This document shows, in pieces, positions 1-4,815 of a stretch of DNA of 7,758 nt. The DNA is from Campylobacteraceae bacterium. GTDB lineage: Bacteria; Campylobacterota; Campylobacteria; Campylobacterales; Sulfurovaceae. Each line of letters starts with the position of its first letter. The stretch's first letter is position 1. The stretch covers positions 1 through 7,758 of the forward strand of contig JALVXO010000225.1 of NCBI GenBank assembly GCA_027022775.1. The letters run 5' to 3'. Position numbers and translations under genes: made by a program. The notes beneath the pieces are model-generated. The model searched no databases and was not told the DNA's origin. It saw nothing but the letters and a program-made list of their open reading frames with translations.

Positions 1-72
1 ATTAACTCCATTTCGCTAAATGCAGACACCGTTATAAAAACCCGCGCGCAGATTGAGAAGATAGAAGGATAA
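1..72 (+). CDS. ppsA: C-terminal end of phosphoenolpyruvate synthase (partial)
   Basis: An open frame runs from the first base to a TAA at 70-72 and encodes 23 residues that include SISLNADTVIKTR. This resembles the end of phosphoenolpyruvate synthase (pyruvate, water dikinase), whose last segment typically reads SxSLNPDTVxKT. The enzyme makes PEP from pyruvate and ATP at the start of gluconeogenesis, which an autotroph or organic-acid user needs. The body of the gene is outside the window, so the call rests on this short tail and on its agreement with the family ending recalled from knowledge. The stop codon is only 2 bp before the next gene's ATG, and the next gene's ribosome binding site lies inside this frame, so the two are probably co-transcribed and translationally coupled. 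Confidence 0.6.
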   Translation: MNSISLNADTVIKTRAQIEKIEG

Positions 73-74
73 AA

Positions 75-998
75 ATGAAACCGATTTTTGTAAAAGACAA
101 TATTTATTTAAAACACGATACGGGGGTATATCATCCTGAAAATATTAAACGGCTGGTTGCTGTTTATGAAAAAACCGCTCCAATGGAAGAGGAGCTAAAT
201 ATAATTTCTCCAATTCGCGCAAGCAGCGAGCAGATTTTATCTGTCCACAGCAAAGTTTTATACTACACTGTCCAAGAGGCAAGCAGAAACGAAGAGCATA
301 TAGATGCCGATACGGTTTGTTCTAAAGATAGTTTCGAGGTTGCCCATTATGCTGCAGGTGCAGGTATAAAAGCTCTTGATGAAATTAAAAATGGGCTTTC
401 TAATTTAGCTTTTTGCGCTGTCAGGCCGCCAGGACACCATGCTACAAAAAGCAACTCCATGGGGTTTTGTCTTTTTAACAATATAGCAATTGCTGCAAAA
501 TACGCCCAAAGTATCGGTTTTAAAAAGCCTTTTATTATAGATTTTGATGTCCATCACGGCAATGGAACCCAGGATATTTTCTACAACGATGATACTGTCT
601 TTTATTTCAGCACCCATCAGGCTTTTGCATATCCCGGCACCGGCACCCCGGATGAAACAGGATTAGGCAGGGGAGAGGGATTTACATTTAATTACCCTCT
701 TATGCCAAATTCGACAGATAAAGAGCTTTTGGAAGCTTATTATGAAGAACTGCCGCCGCTTGTTGAAAAGTTTAACCCCGATATTATCCTGGTATCTGCC
801 GGTTACGACCTGCACGAAAGCGACCCGCTGGCACAGCTGGATATAACGCATGAAGGAGTTAGAAAGATGATAAGAGCAATACTGCAGCAAAAAACCGATA
901 TCCCCAAGATTTTCTTTTTAGAAGGGGGATACGATGTAAATGCTCTTGCAAAAAATGTAGAGATTACCCTAGAAGAGATGATTAGGTTTGATTCCTAA
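75..998 (+). CDS. Histone deacetylase family protein (class II-like, zinc amidohydrolase)
   Basis: This is a complete 307-residue arginase/deacetylase-fold enzyme of usual bacterial length. It would be a cytosolic zinc hydrolase removing acetyl groups from acetyl-lysine or acetylpolyamines. All active-site signatures are visible: the RPPGHH segment with the His121-His122 charge relay, DFDVHHGNGT with zinc ligands Asp158 and His160, SAGYD with the third ligand Asp245, and LEGGYD with the transition-state Tyr286. The DPL stretch after SAGYD (250-252) is typical of the class II-like branch. The start is supported by an AAGGA ribosome binding site at 65-69, 5 bp before the ATG and inside the upstream PpsA-like frame. 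The TAA overlaps the convergent lipoprotein gene by 4 bp. Family membership is clear; the substrate is not. AcuC-like protein deacetylase and acetylpolyamine amidohydrolase are both possible. Coupling to a PEP synthase gene suggests, by inference only, control of an acetylated central-metabolism enzyme. Confidence 0.95.
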   Translation: MKPIFVKDNIYLKHDTGVYHPENIKRLVAVYEKTAPMEEELNIISPIRASSEQILSVHSKVLYYTVQEASRNEEHIDADTVCSKDSFEVAHYAAGAGIKALDEIKNGLSNLAFCAVRPPGHHATKSNSMGFCLFNNIAIAAKYAQSIGFKKPFIIDFDVHHGNGTQDIFYNDDTVFYFSTHQAFAYPGTGTPDETGLGRGEGFTFNYPLMPNSTDKELLEAYYEELPPLVEKFNPDIILVSAGYDLHESDPLAQLDITHEGVRKMIRAILQQKTDIPKIFFLEGGYDVNALAKNVEITLEEMIRFDS

Positions 999-1360
999 AT
1001 TTTCTCTTCTTTCTTTTGAAGCTTTTCCTCTCCTTTAGGCGGTTTTTTACCTTCTAATTTATTCAGCAAGCCGCCTTTTAATGTGCTTTGCGGACCTAGA
1101 AGCTCAGGATCTTCCTCATTGCTTTCCAGGCTGAAAGGTTCAGGTTTTAAGGCAGGATTTTTAGCAGCAGCTTTGCTCTCTTTTACTGGAGCATCTTCTA
1201 CAGTTGTAACTACTGTTTCATTTTTTTTGGACTCCTCTTCTATCTTCTCAACAACCTTAATGTCTTTATTTTTGGGTTTTTCAGGTTCCGGTCCAAAAGT
1301 GTTGCTGCACCCTGTTACAAAAAATGCTAAAATAACAAATGCAAAAAATTTTACTTGCAT
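995..1360 (-). CDS. Small Lys/Glu-rich lipoprotein of unknown function
   Basis: This 121-residue protein starts with a short basic N-terminus, a hydrophobic stretch (residues 4-15) and a lipobox-like VTGC with Cys18 as the predicted acylated residue, followed by Ser-Asn. It is therefore expected to be exported and lipid-anchored, most likely in the outer membrane. The rest (about 20-121) is low-complexity, rich in Lys, Glu and Pro, with no recognisable fold, and looks disordered; the tail is strongly charged (KKPPKGEEKLQKKEEKI). The ATG at 1360 has a GGAA ribosome binding site about 7 bp upstream. The gene converges on the deacetylase gene (4-bp overlap of stop codons) and diverges from thiS. 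I do not recognise the family. The signal sequence makes this strand more credible than the opposite-strand frame over the same bases. Confidence 0.75.
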   Translation of the reverse strand: MQVKFFAFVILAFFVTGCSNTFGPEPEKPKNKDIKVVEKIEEESKKNETVVTTVEDAPVKESKAAAKNPALKPEPFSLESNEEDPELLGPQSTLKGGLLNKLEGKKPPKGEEKLQKKEEKI

Positions 1361-1397
1361 GTTTATTCCTTAAATTAGAGATAATTAAAGTTATTTT

Positions 1398-1405
1398 AGT
1401 ATAGT
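1398..1405. promoter_or_regulatory. Symmetric -10 region between the lipoprotein gene and thiS
   Basis: The core TAGTATAGT (1397-1405) gives TATAGT on the plus strand (1400-1405, towards thiS) and TATACT on the minus strand (1398-1403, towards the lipoprotein). The two -10 candidates share four bases. Predicted start points leave leaders of roughly 40 nt for thiS and roughly 30 nt for the lipoprotein. No clear -35 is visible, which is usual for sigma-70 promoters in Campylobacterota. Another TATAAA-like run at 1436-1441 is nearer to thiS but would start transcription inside its ribosome binding site. Confidence 0.45.
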
Positions 1406-1452
1406 TAAAATTTAAGAAAAATTTGCTTAAAAGATTATAAAATGGAGTAAAA

Positions 1453-1653
1453 ATGAACATTATTTTAAACGGTGAACCAAGAGAAATAGAAAATAACACT
1501 ACAGTGCTGGAGTTGCTGGAATTGCTTAAAATAAAAGAGAAGGTTATGGCAGTTGCTGTAAATATGAATATTGTAAAAAAAGATGACTGGGAGAGTTTTA
1601 CAATTAAAGAAGGCGATAAAATTGAGCTTCTTCATTTTGTTGGAGGGGGTTAA
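1453..1653 (+). CDS. thiS: Sulfur carrier protein ThiS
   Basis: This is a 66-residue beta-grasp (ubiquitin-like) protein of standard ThiS length. It begins MNIILNGEPREI and ends in HFVGGG. The exposed C-terminal Gly-Gly is adenylated by ThiF and converted to a thiocarboxylate, which donates sulfur to the thiazole ring of thiamine through ThiG. The VLELLELLKI helix (19-28) and the GDKIELLHFVGGG ending are family hallmarks; MoaD-like carriers are usually longer and end differently. A GGAG ribosome binding site lies at 1444-1447, 5 bp before the ATG. No thiF, thiG or thiH gene is next to it, so it is an orphan carrier within this window. It ends 4 bp inside the convergent Ppx/GppA gene. Confidence 0.92.
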   Translation: MNIILNGEPREIENNTTVLELLELLKIKEKVMAVAVNMNIVKKDDWESFTIKEGDKIELLHFVGGG

Positions 1654-2558
1654 AATTTCTTACAAAGGCTTATTGCAACTCCCTCTCTTAAACCGTCATC
1701 TATAGTAATTGATTTCTTTTTATTTAATATTTTAAATATCTTTTTATAAATACAAATTCCGGCAATTATCAAATCGTCACGCCCTACGCCGACATAAATT
1801 TCTCTTTTCTTTTTATCCATTTCTAAAAGTCTATTAAGCTGAATATTTAAATCTTCAACCGTTAAAACTGTGCCGTTTATTTTGCTTGCATCATAACTGT
1901 TATATCTCTGTCCAAGTTTCATAGCTGCAACGGTTGTAGGAGTTCCAGCAGTTGCTGCAAACTCTAAACTGTCATCTATTTTAAAATTTAAACCATTAAT
2001 AAATTGCACAATATCTTTTGATTTCTCATCAATAATTTTATCTATTTGGTTAAGATTTTTTGCAGAATTTGCAACTGTTACAATACCTAAAGGAAAACTT
2101 TTGCTAAAAATTTTGCCGTCAATATAAAAACTTAACTCCGTTGAACCGCCGCCGATATCTACAAGCACAAAATTTTTATTTATATTTAAATTCTCAAGTC
2201 TTTTTTTTACAGCTTTCAAAGTAAGCAACGCTTCGGTTTCGCCGTCTATTATTTCAAACTCTATGCCGGTTTTATCTTTTATATTTTGCAAAACCTCTTT
2301 GGCATTTTTTGCCACTCTTAACGCCTGGGTTGTAACAGCTTTTATTTTTGCACCTTTAAAACCTATTTTCTCTTTTGCTTCCAAAAGAGCATTTATTACC
2401 CTCTTTTGAGCCTCTTTATCGATAGTCCCATCAACCGTTAAAGAGTTTGCCGTGCGGACAATCTTTTCATATTCGGCTATTTTTTGATTCTTTTGACAAT
2501 CATATTTTAAAACCCTGCAAGTGTTAGAACCTAAATCTATTGCAACAACTTCCACCAA
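1650..2558 (-). CDS. Ppx/GppA family exopolyphosphatase / guanosine pentaphosphatase, short form
   Basis: This 302-residue member of the ASKHA (actin/hexokinase-like) Ppx/GppA family hydrolyses polyphosphate ends and/or converts pppGpp to ppGpp. Visible motifs are the phosphate-binding AIDLGSNT (6-13), the TTQALRVAKN stretch (77-86), GETEA (106-110) with Glu109 as the likely catalytic residue by family alignment, DIGGGSTEL (134-142), AATAGTPTTVA (201-211) and a C-terminal DDGLREGVA (287-295). The length covers only the two ATPase-like domains. The HD-like C-terminal domains of the roughly 500-residue enzymes are missing, and there is no sign of truncation, so this is a short-form paralogue. 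The start is unusual: TTG at 2558, or GTG three bases further in at 2555. An AGGA lies 5 bp before the TTG and 8 bp before the GTG, so either could be used. Ppx versus GppA activity cannot be told from sequence. Confidence 0.93.
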   Translation of the reverse strand: MVEVVAIDLGSNTCRVLKYDCQKNQKIAEYEKIVRTANSLTVDGTIDKEAQKRVINALLEAKEKIGFKGAKIKAVTTQALRVAKNAKEVLQNIKDKTGIEFEIIDGETEALLTLKAVKKRLENLNINKNFVLVDIGGGSTELSFYIDGKIFSKSFPLGIVTVANSAKNLNQIDKIIDEKSKDIVQFINGLNFKIDDSLEFAATAGTPTTVAAMKLGQRYNSYDASKINGTVLTVEDLNIQLNRLLEMDKKKREIYVGVGRDDLIIAGICIYKKIFKILNKKKSITIDDGLREGVAISLCKKF

Positions 2559-2662
2559 TAATTTCCTGTTTTATTTTTTAATGTAATTACCAAAAACTTC
2601 TAGCTTAATACTAATCTCTTATCTCTTTCTCTATTCTCTAAAAGAGCCCTGGATTCCTGCTT

Positions 2663-2815
2663 GAGACTGCGCAAAAAATTCACAAAATTTGTCTAAACCT
2701 TCATTCTGAGCGTAGCGAAGAATCTATTTACTGCCGTTCTATCGAGATTCTTCGCTTCGCTCAGAATGACTGAAATGGGTAATTTTGCAGAAATTTTAAC
2801 TTTTTGCGCACTCTC
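2663..2815. mobile_element. 153-bp MITE-like non-autonomous element
   Basis: The ends are inverted repeats: GAGACTGCGCAAAAA at 2663-2677 and the reverse complement GAGAGTGCGCAAAAA at 2801-2815, identical at 14 of 15 positions. Weaker pairing continues inward (TT, then AAAATTT at 2684-2690 against AAATTTT at 2791-2797). The direct repeat GCTT flanks it at 2659-2662 and 2816-2819, as expected of a target-site duplication. Excision with one GCTT restores a palindrome of a family seen again in this window. There is no coding capacity, so transposition would need a transposase in trans. The core is a second, near-perfect palindrome (2701-2769). I cannot name a parent insertion sequence family; the 4-bp duplication alone does not identify one. 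Confidence 0.7.
2701..2769. repeat. 69-bp inverted repeat with 25-bp arms
   Basis: The left arm 2701-2725 begins TCATTCTGAGCG and the right arm 2745-2769 is its reverse complement at 24 of 25 positions. The only difference is T at 2713 opposite an A-type position. The spacer is 19 bp (2726-2744). Each arm carries a short internal repetition of the GCGAA type. Sequences of this kind are, to my knowledge, common dispersed intergenic repeats in several bacterial groups. Here it forms the centre of the MITE-like element, either as part of it or as a later insertion. Confidence 0.85.
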
Positions 2816-2848
2816 GCTTTCGCGGGAATAACGGCACTCTTAACTCTT

Positions 2849-2870
2849 ACTGTCAACTGTCACTGTCACT
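2849..2870. repeat. Short tandem repeat, ACTGTCA units
   Basis: ACTGTCA occurs at 2849-2855 and 2856-2862, followed by the partial unit CTGTCACT (2863-2870). It lies between the right half of the split palindrome and the hairpin at the end of ilvA. No function is apparent. Confidence 0.7.
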
Positions 2871-2872
2871 AA

Positions 2873-2895
2873 TTGTGCGGCACGGCCGCACCTAC
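2873..2895 (-). repeat. Family C palindrome at the 3' end of ilvA (possible terminator or mRNA-end hairpin)
   Basis: Read on the minus strand, this 23-bp unit contains the perfect hairpin GTGCGGC-CGT-GCCGCAC (2891 down to 2875), starting 7 bp after the ilvA stop region. It matches 21 of 23 positions of the plus-strand unit at 4647-4669 beyond the CoA-binding gene. No U-run follows, so it is not a textbook intrinsic terminator, although a strong GC stem at this place could stop transcription or protect the mRNA end. Confidence 0.7.
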
Positions 2896-2902
2896 TAATA
2901 AC

Positions 2903-4114
2903 TTAATGAAGTTCTCTAAATTTATAGCCGTTTTCTGTAAGTATCTTTCTTATCTCATCTTGGTGCTCTTTTCCTTTTGTCTCAAGAGCTACAGAAACAT
3001 TTGCATCTCCAAACTCCAAATCGGTAGAGGTTCTATCATACCCAATTTGCACAATATTAGCCTGCACTTGGCGCATTAAGCTTGAAAAGCTCTCCAAAGC
3101 GCCCGGTTTATCTATAAGGGTTACTACAAGTTTCATCTTTCTGCTCGATTTTACAAGCCCTTTTTCTATAATTAATGAAAGCATTGTAACATCGATATTG
3201 CCGCCGCTTAAAACCACACACACTTTAGAATTTGGCTCTAAATCAAGCTTGTTATGCATTAAAGCGGCAACCCCTACCGCCCCTGCGCCCTCTACAAGCA
3301 GCTTTTGGCGCTCTAGCAAAAACAAAATAGCGCTTGCAATTTCATCATCGCAAACCAGATGCATCTGATCGACATATTTTAAAATTAAATCGAGCGTCAT
3401 CTCAGATGTGTTTTTAACCGCAATTCCATCTGCGATTGTCTTAACATTCGGAGTGTTTAACGGTTTTTTTTGGTAGTAAGAGTTTACCATTGCAGGAGCC
3501 CCCTCTGCAGCCACGCCTATCACTTTTATATTTGGGTTTAACTCTTTTGCAATTTTTGCAATGCCGCTTATTAACCCGCCTCCGCCTACAGGCACAATAA
3601 TTGCATCAAAATTTTTAACCTCTTCAAAAACCTCTAAAAATATTGTCCCCTGTCCTGCCATTACATCTTCATCGGCAAACGGGTGGACAAAAGAGAGTCC
3701 GTTCTCTTTTGCATACTCAACTGCATAAGAGTAAGCTTCATCATAATTTGCCCCCTTTAAAACAACCTCTGCACCGTAAGATTTAACCCCCAAAACCTTA
3801 TTAAGCGGCGTTGACTCGGGCATAAATATTGTTGCTTTAATGCCAAAATGGTGCGCTCCAAGCGCCACACCCTGCGCATGATTGCCCGCACTCGCAGCAA
3901 CTACCCCCTCTTTTTTGCCTTGCTCAGCCAAAGTTGCAATTTTGTTAAATGCCCCTCTTAATTTAAAAGAACCGGTAACTTGCAAATTCTCTTTTTTTAA
4001 ATAAACTCTGTGTCCAACTTTATCGCTTAAAACCGGCGCAAAAGCCAGCGGTGTTTTATGTGCTACCTCTTTTAACCTTAATGCCGCTTTTTCGAACTTT
4101 TCTTTTGATAACAT
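2903..4114 (-). CDS. ilvA: Threonine ammonia-lyase (threonine dehydratase) with C-terminal ACT domain
   Basis: This 403-residue PLP enzyme deaminates threonine to 2-oxobutanoate, the first committed step to isoleucine. The fold-type II catalytic region carries GSFKLRGAFNKI with the PLP Lys51, SAGNHAQG (75-82), the phosphate-binding PVGGGGL (175-181), EGAGA (275-279) and LSGGN (302-306). A single ACT domain (about 328-403, beginning KLVVTLIDKPGALES) is a regulatory ligand-binding module. The length and single ACT domain match the medium, roughly 400-residue class rather than the roughly 500-residue E. coli IlvA with its double regulatory domain or the ACT-less TdcB. The ATG has an AAGGA ribosome binding site 6 bp upstream. 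It diverges from the CoA-binding gene over 64 bp. Whether isoleucine inhibits it cannot be seen here. Confidence 0.95.
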   Translation of the reverse strand: MLSKEKFEKAALRLKEVAHKTPLAFAPVLSDKVGHRVYLKKENLQVTGSFKLRGAFNKIATLAEQGKKEGVVAASAGNHAQGVALGAHHFGIKATIFMPESTPLNKVLGVKSYGAEVVLKGANYDEAYSYAVEYAKENGLSFVHPFADEDVMAGQGTIFLEVFEEVKNFDAIIVPVGGGGLISGIAKIAKELNPNIKVIGVAAEGAPAMVNSYYQKKPLNTPNVKTIADGIAVKNTSEMTLDLILKYVDQMHLVCDDEIASAILFLLERQKLLVEGAGAVGVAALMHNKLDLEPNSKVCVVLSGGNIDVTMLSLIIEKGLVKSSRKMKLVVTLIDKPGALESFSSLMRQVQANIVQIGYDRTSTDLEFGDANVSVALETKGKEHQDEIRKILTENGYKFRELH

Positions 4115-4137
4115 CAGTTTCCTTCATAAAAGTGTGC

Positions 4138-4143
4138 TAAAAT
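4138..4143 (+). promoter_or_regulatory. Candidate extended -10 for the CoA-binding protein gene
   Basis: TGC-TAAAAT (4135-4143) fits an extended -10 and would start transcription near 4150, with a leader of about 29 nt before the ATG at 4179. A weaker TATACC lies at 4156-4161. The facing ilvA -10 is only 10 bp away, so the two promoters would overlap. Confidence 0.4.
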
Positions 4144-4153
4144 AAATTATGCA

Positions 4154-4159
4154 ATTATA
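4154..4159 (-). promoter_or_regulatory. Candidate -10 box for ilvA
   Basis: A perfect TATAAT on the minus strand (plus-strand ATTATA) is preceded by GG. It would place the start near 4147 and give ilvA a leader of about 33 nt. No distinct -35 is seen, as is common in Campylobacterota. Confidence 0.55.
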
Positions 4160-4178
4160 CCACTAAAAAGGAAAAAGT

Positions 4179-4610
4179 ATGCAGTGTGAATTACCATCGG
4201 TTAACTCAAATCCCGAGCAGATTAAAGAGTATTTGCAAAAGTATAAAAATATAGCTATAGTAGGCGCTTCGCCAAATCCTGAAAAAGACAGCCACAAAGT
4301 TACAAAATATATGATAGAAGCGGGTTATAATGTATTCCCTATTTATCCAAAAGAAGATGAAATTTTAGGCCGTAAAGTTTACCGCTCTTTGCTTGATATT
4401 GAAGATAAAGTCGATATTGTGGTAGTATTTAGAAAACCCCAAGCGGTTATGGCTGTTGCTGAAGCTTGCATTAAAAGAGGCGATGTAAATGTTTTATGGA
4501 CACAGCTTCAAATTGTAAATAATGAAGCGGCAGAAAAAGCAAAAGAGCACGGAATTGAAGTAGTTCAAAATTTATGTATTAAAATTGAACACCAAAGATT
4601 GTTGGGATAA
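4179..4610 (+). CDS. CoA-binding (Rossmann-fold) domain protein, YccU-like
   Basis: This is a 143-residue single-domain protein of the CoA_binding_2 type, the usual length for the family. It has an N-terminal Rossmann strand and loop IAIVGASPNPEKDSHKV (25-41), NVFPIYPKEDEILG (51-64), the DIVVVFRKP segment (79-87) and a terminal CIKIEHQRLLG (133-143) that matches the conserved C-terminal signature. The domain resembles the CoA-binding part of succinyl-CoA synthetase alpha and of acyl-CoA synthetases, but the ligase and acetyltransferase parts are absent, so it is probably a cytosolic ligand-binding or regulatory protein. The physiological role of this family is poorly known. The ribosome binding site AAGGA lies near 4168-4172. 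It diverges from ilvA and is followed by a gene-free, palindrome-rich stretch. Confidence 0.9.
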   Translation: MQCELPSVNSNPEQIKEYLQKYKNIAIVGASPNPEKDSHKVTKYMIEAGYNVFPIYPKEDEILGRKVYRSLLDIEDKVDIVVVFRKPQAVMAVAEACIKRGDVNVLWTQLQIVNNEAAEKAKEHGIEVVQNLCIKIEHQRLLG

Positions 4611-4646
4611 AAAAAATTTTTGTAATCCGTATTCCTTATTCCAAAC

Positions 4647-4669
4647 GTAGGTGCGGCTGTGCTGCACAA
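4647..4669 (+). repeat. Family C palindrome downstream of the CoA-binding gene
   Basis: The hairpin GTGCGGC-TGT-GCTGCAC (4651-4667), with one G-U pair, begins about 40 bp after the stop codon. The 23-bp unit matches the one at the ilvA 3' end at 21 of 23 positions when each is read in the sense of its own gene. AAAAG follows instead of a U-run. Confidence 0.7.
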
Positions 4670-4693
4670 AAGAGTGAAAAGTGAATAGTTTCG

Positions 4694-4718
4694 GAAACAT
4701 TGCTTCGCAATGGTTTTC
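4694..4718 (+). terminator. Candidate hairpin terminator for the CoA-binding gene
   Basis: CATTGC (4698-4703), loop TTC, GCAATG (4707-4712) form a perfect stem that extends with one bulge to GAAA/TTTTC. The T-rich stretch TTTTCTTT follows (4714-4721). It is 84 bp past the stop codon, which is far for a dedicated terminator, and the stem is not GC-rich, so it could equally be another dispersed palindrome. Confidence 0.35.
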
Positions 4719-4756
4719 TTTAAGATGTAAGAAGCTGAAAAAAAGCATACTCTGTC

Positions 4757-4776
4757 ATTCCCGCGAAAGCGGGAAT
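4757..4776. repeat. Intact dRS3-like palindrome ATTCCC-N8-GGGAAT
   Basis: ATTCCCGCGAAAGCGGGAAT is a perfect palindrome with 8-bp arms and a GAAA loop. It fits the pattern ATTCCC-N8-GGGAAT described for neisserial dRS3 repeats. Its reverse complement differs at one base from the palindrome reconstructed around the MITE-like element at 2653-2829, so it serves as the uninterrupted reference copy in this window. Confidence 0.85.
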
Positions 4777-4783
4777 ACGAAGG

Positions 4784-4815
4784 ATTGGTTGACTGGTTAA
4801 CTGGTTATTGGTATA
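4784..4815. repeat. Tandem octamer array
   Basis: Four successive 8-bp units are seen: ATTGGTTG, ACTGGTTA, ACTGGTTA and TTGGTATA. The two middle copies are identical and the outer ones diverged. The array runs into the left arm of the stem-loop at 4804-4853. Confidence 0.65.

Larger units (their letters stand above)
2653..2829. repeat. dRS3-like 20-bp palindrome split by an insertion
   Basis: The left half ATTCCTGCTT (2653-2662) and the right half GCTTTCGCGGGAAT (2816-2829) share GCTT. Joined with one GCTT copy they give ATTCCTGCTTTCGCGGGAAT, an 8-bp-arm palindrome with a TTTC loop and one arm mismatch (a G-U pair in RNA). The reverse complement of 4757-4776 in this window is the same sequence apart from one base (C for T at position 6). 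The form is close to the neisserial dRS3 pattern ATTCCC-N8-GGGAAT; that resemblance is a pattern match, not evidence of shared origin. Confidence 0.75.
2559..2902. other. 344-bp gene-free stretch made largely of nested repeats
   Basis: No convincing coding frame is present between the starts and ends of the flanking minus-strand genes. From left to right it holds an AT-rich stretch before ppx (2559-2650) with no clear promoter, half of an ATTCC-type palindrome, a 153-bp MITE-like element, the other half of that palindrome, a short ACTGTCA tandem repeat (2849-2870), and a 17-bp perfect hairpin at 2875-2891 just past the ilvA stop. Each is listed separately. Confidence 0.8.

Noticed and set aside
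405..890. Minus-strand frames inside the deacetylase gene
   Set aside because: They lie opposite conserved catalytic motifs of the deacetylase and have no support of their own.
1083..1373. Plus-strand frame of 96 codons opposite the lipoprotein gene
   Set aside because: It is antisense to a gene with a clear lipoprotein signal and ribosome binding site. Its Ser/Leu/Phe-rich translation is what the reverse of a Lys/Glu-rich gene gives.
1281..1499. Minus-strand frame of 72 codons across the lipoprotein/thiS gap
   Set aside because: It overlaps two better-supported genes, covers their promoter region, has a Phe/Ile-rich translation typical of AT-rich noncoding DNA, and no family resemblance.
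2601..2902. CRISPR array
   Set aside because: The repeats are palindromic or short tandem units without regular unique spacers, and no cas gene is present.
2873..3079. Plus-strand frame of 68 codons over the end of ilvA
   Set aside because: It is antisense to the ACT domain of ilvA and begins inside the family C hairpin; no ribosome binding site.
4605..4625. A/T run after the CoA-binding gene stop as an intrinsic terminator
   Set aside because: The A8-T5 run has no GC stem, so it is not a convincing terminator hairpin.
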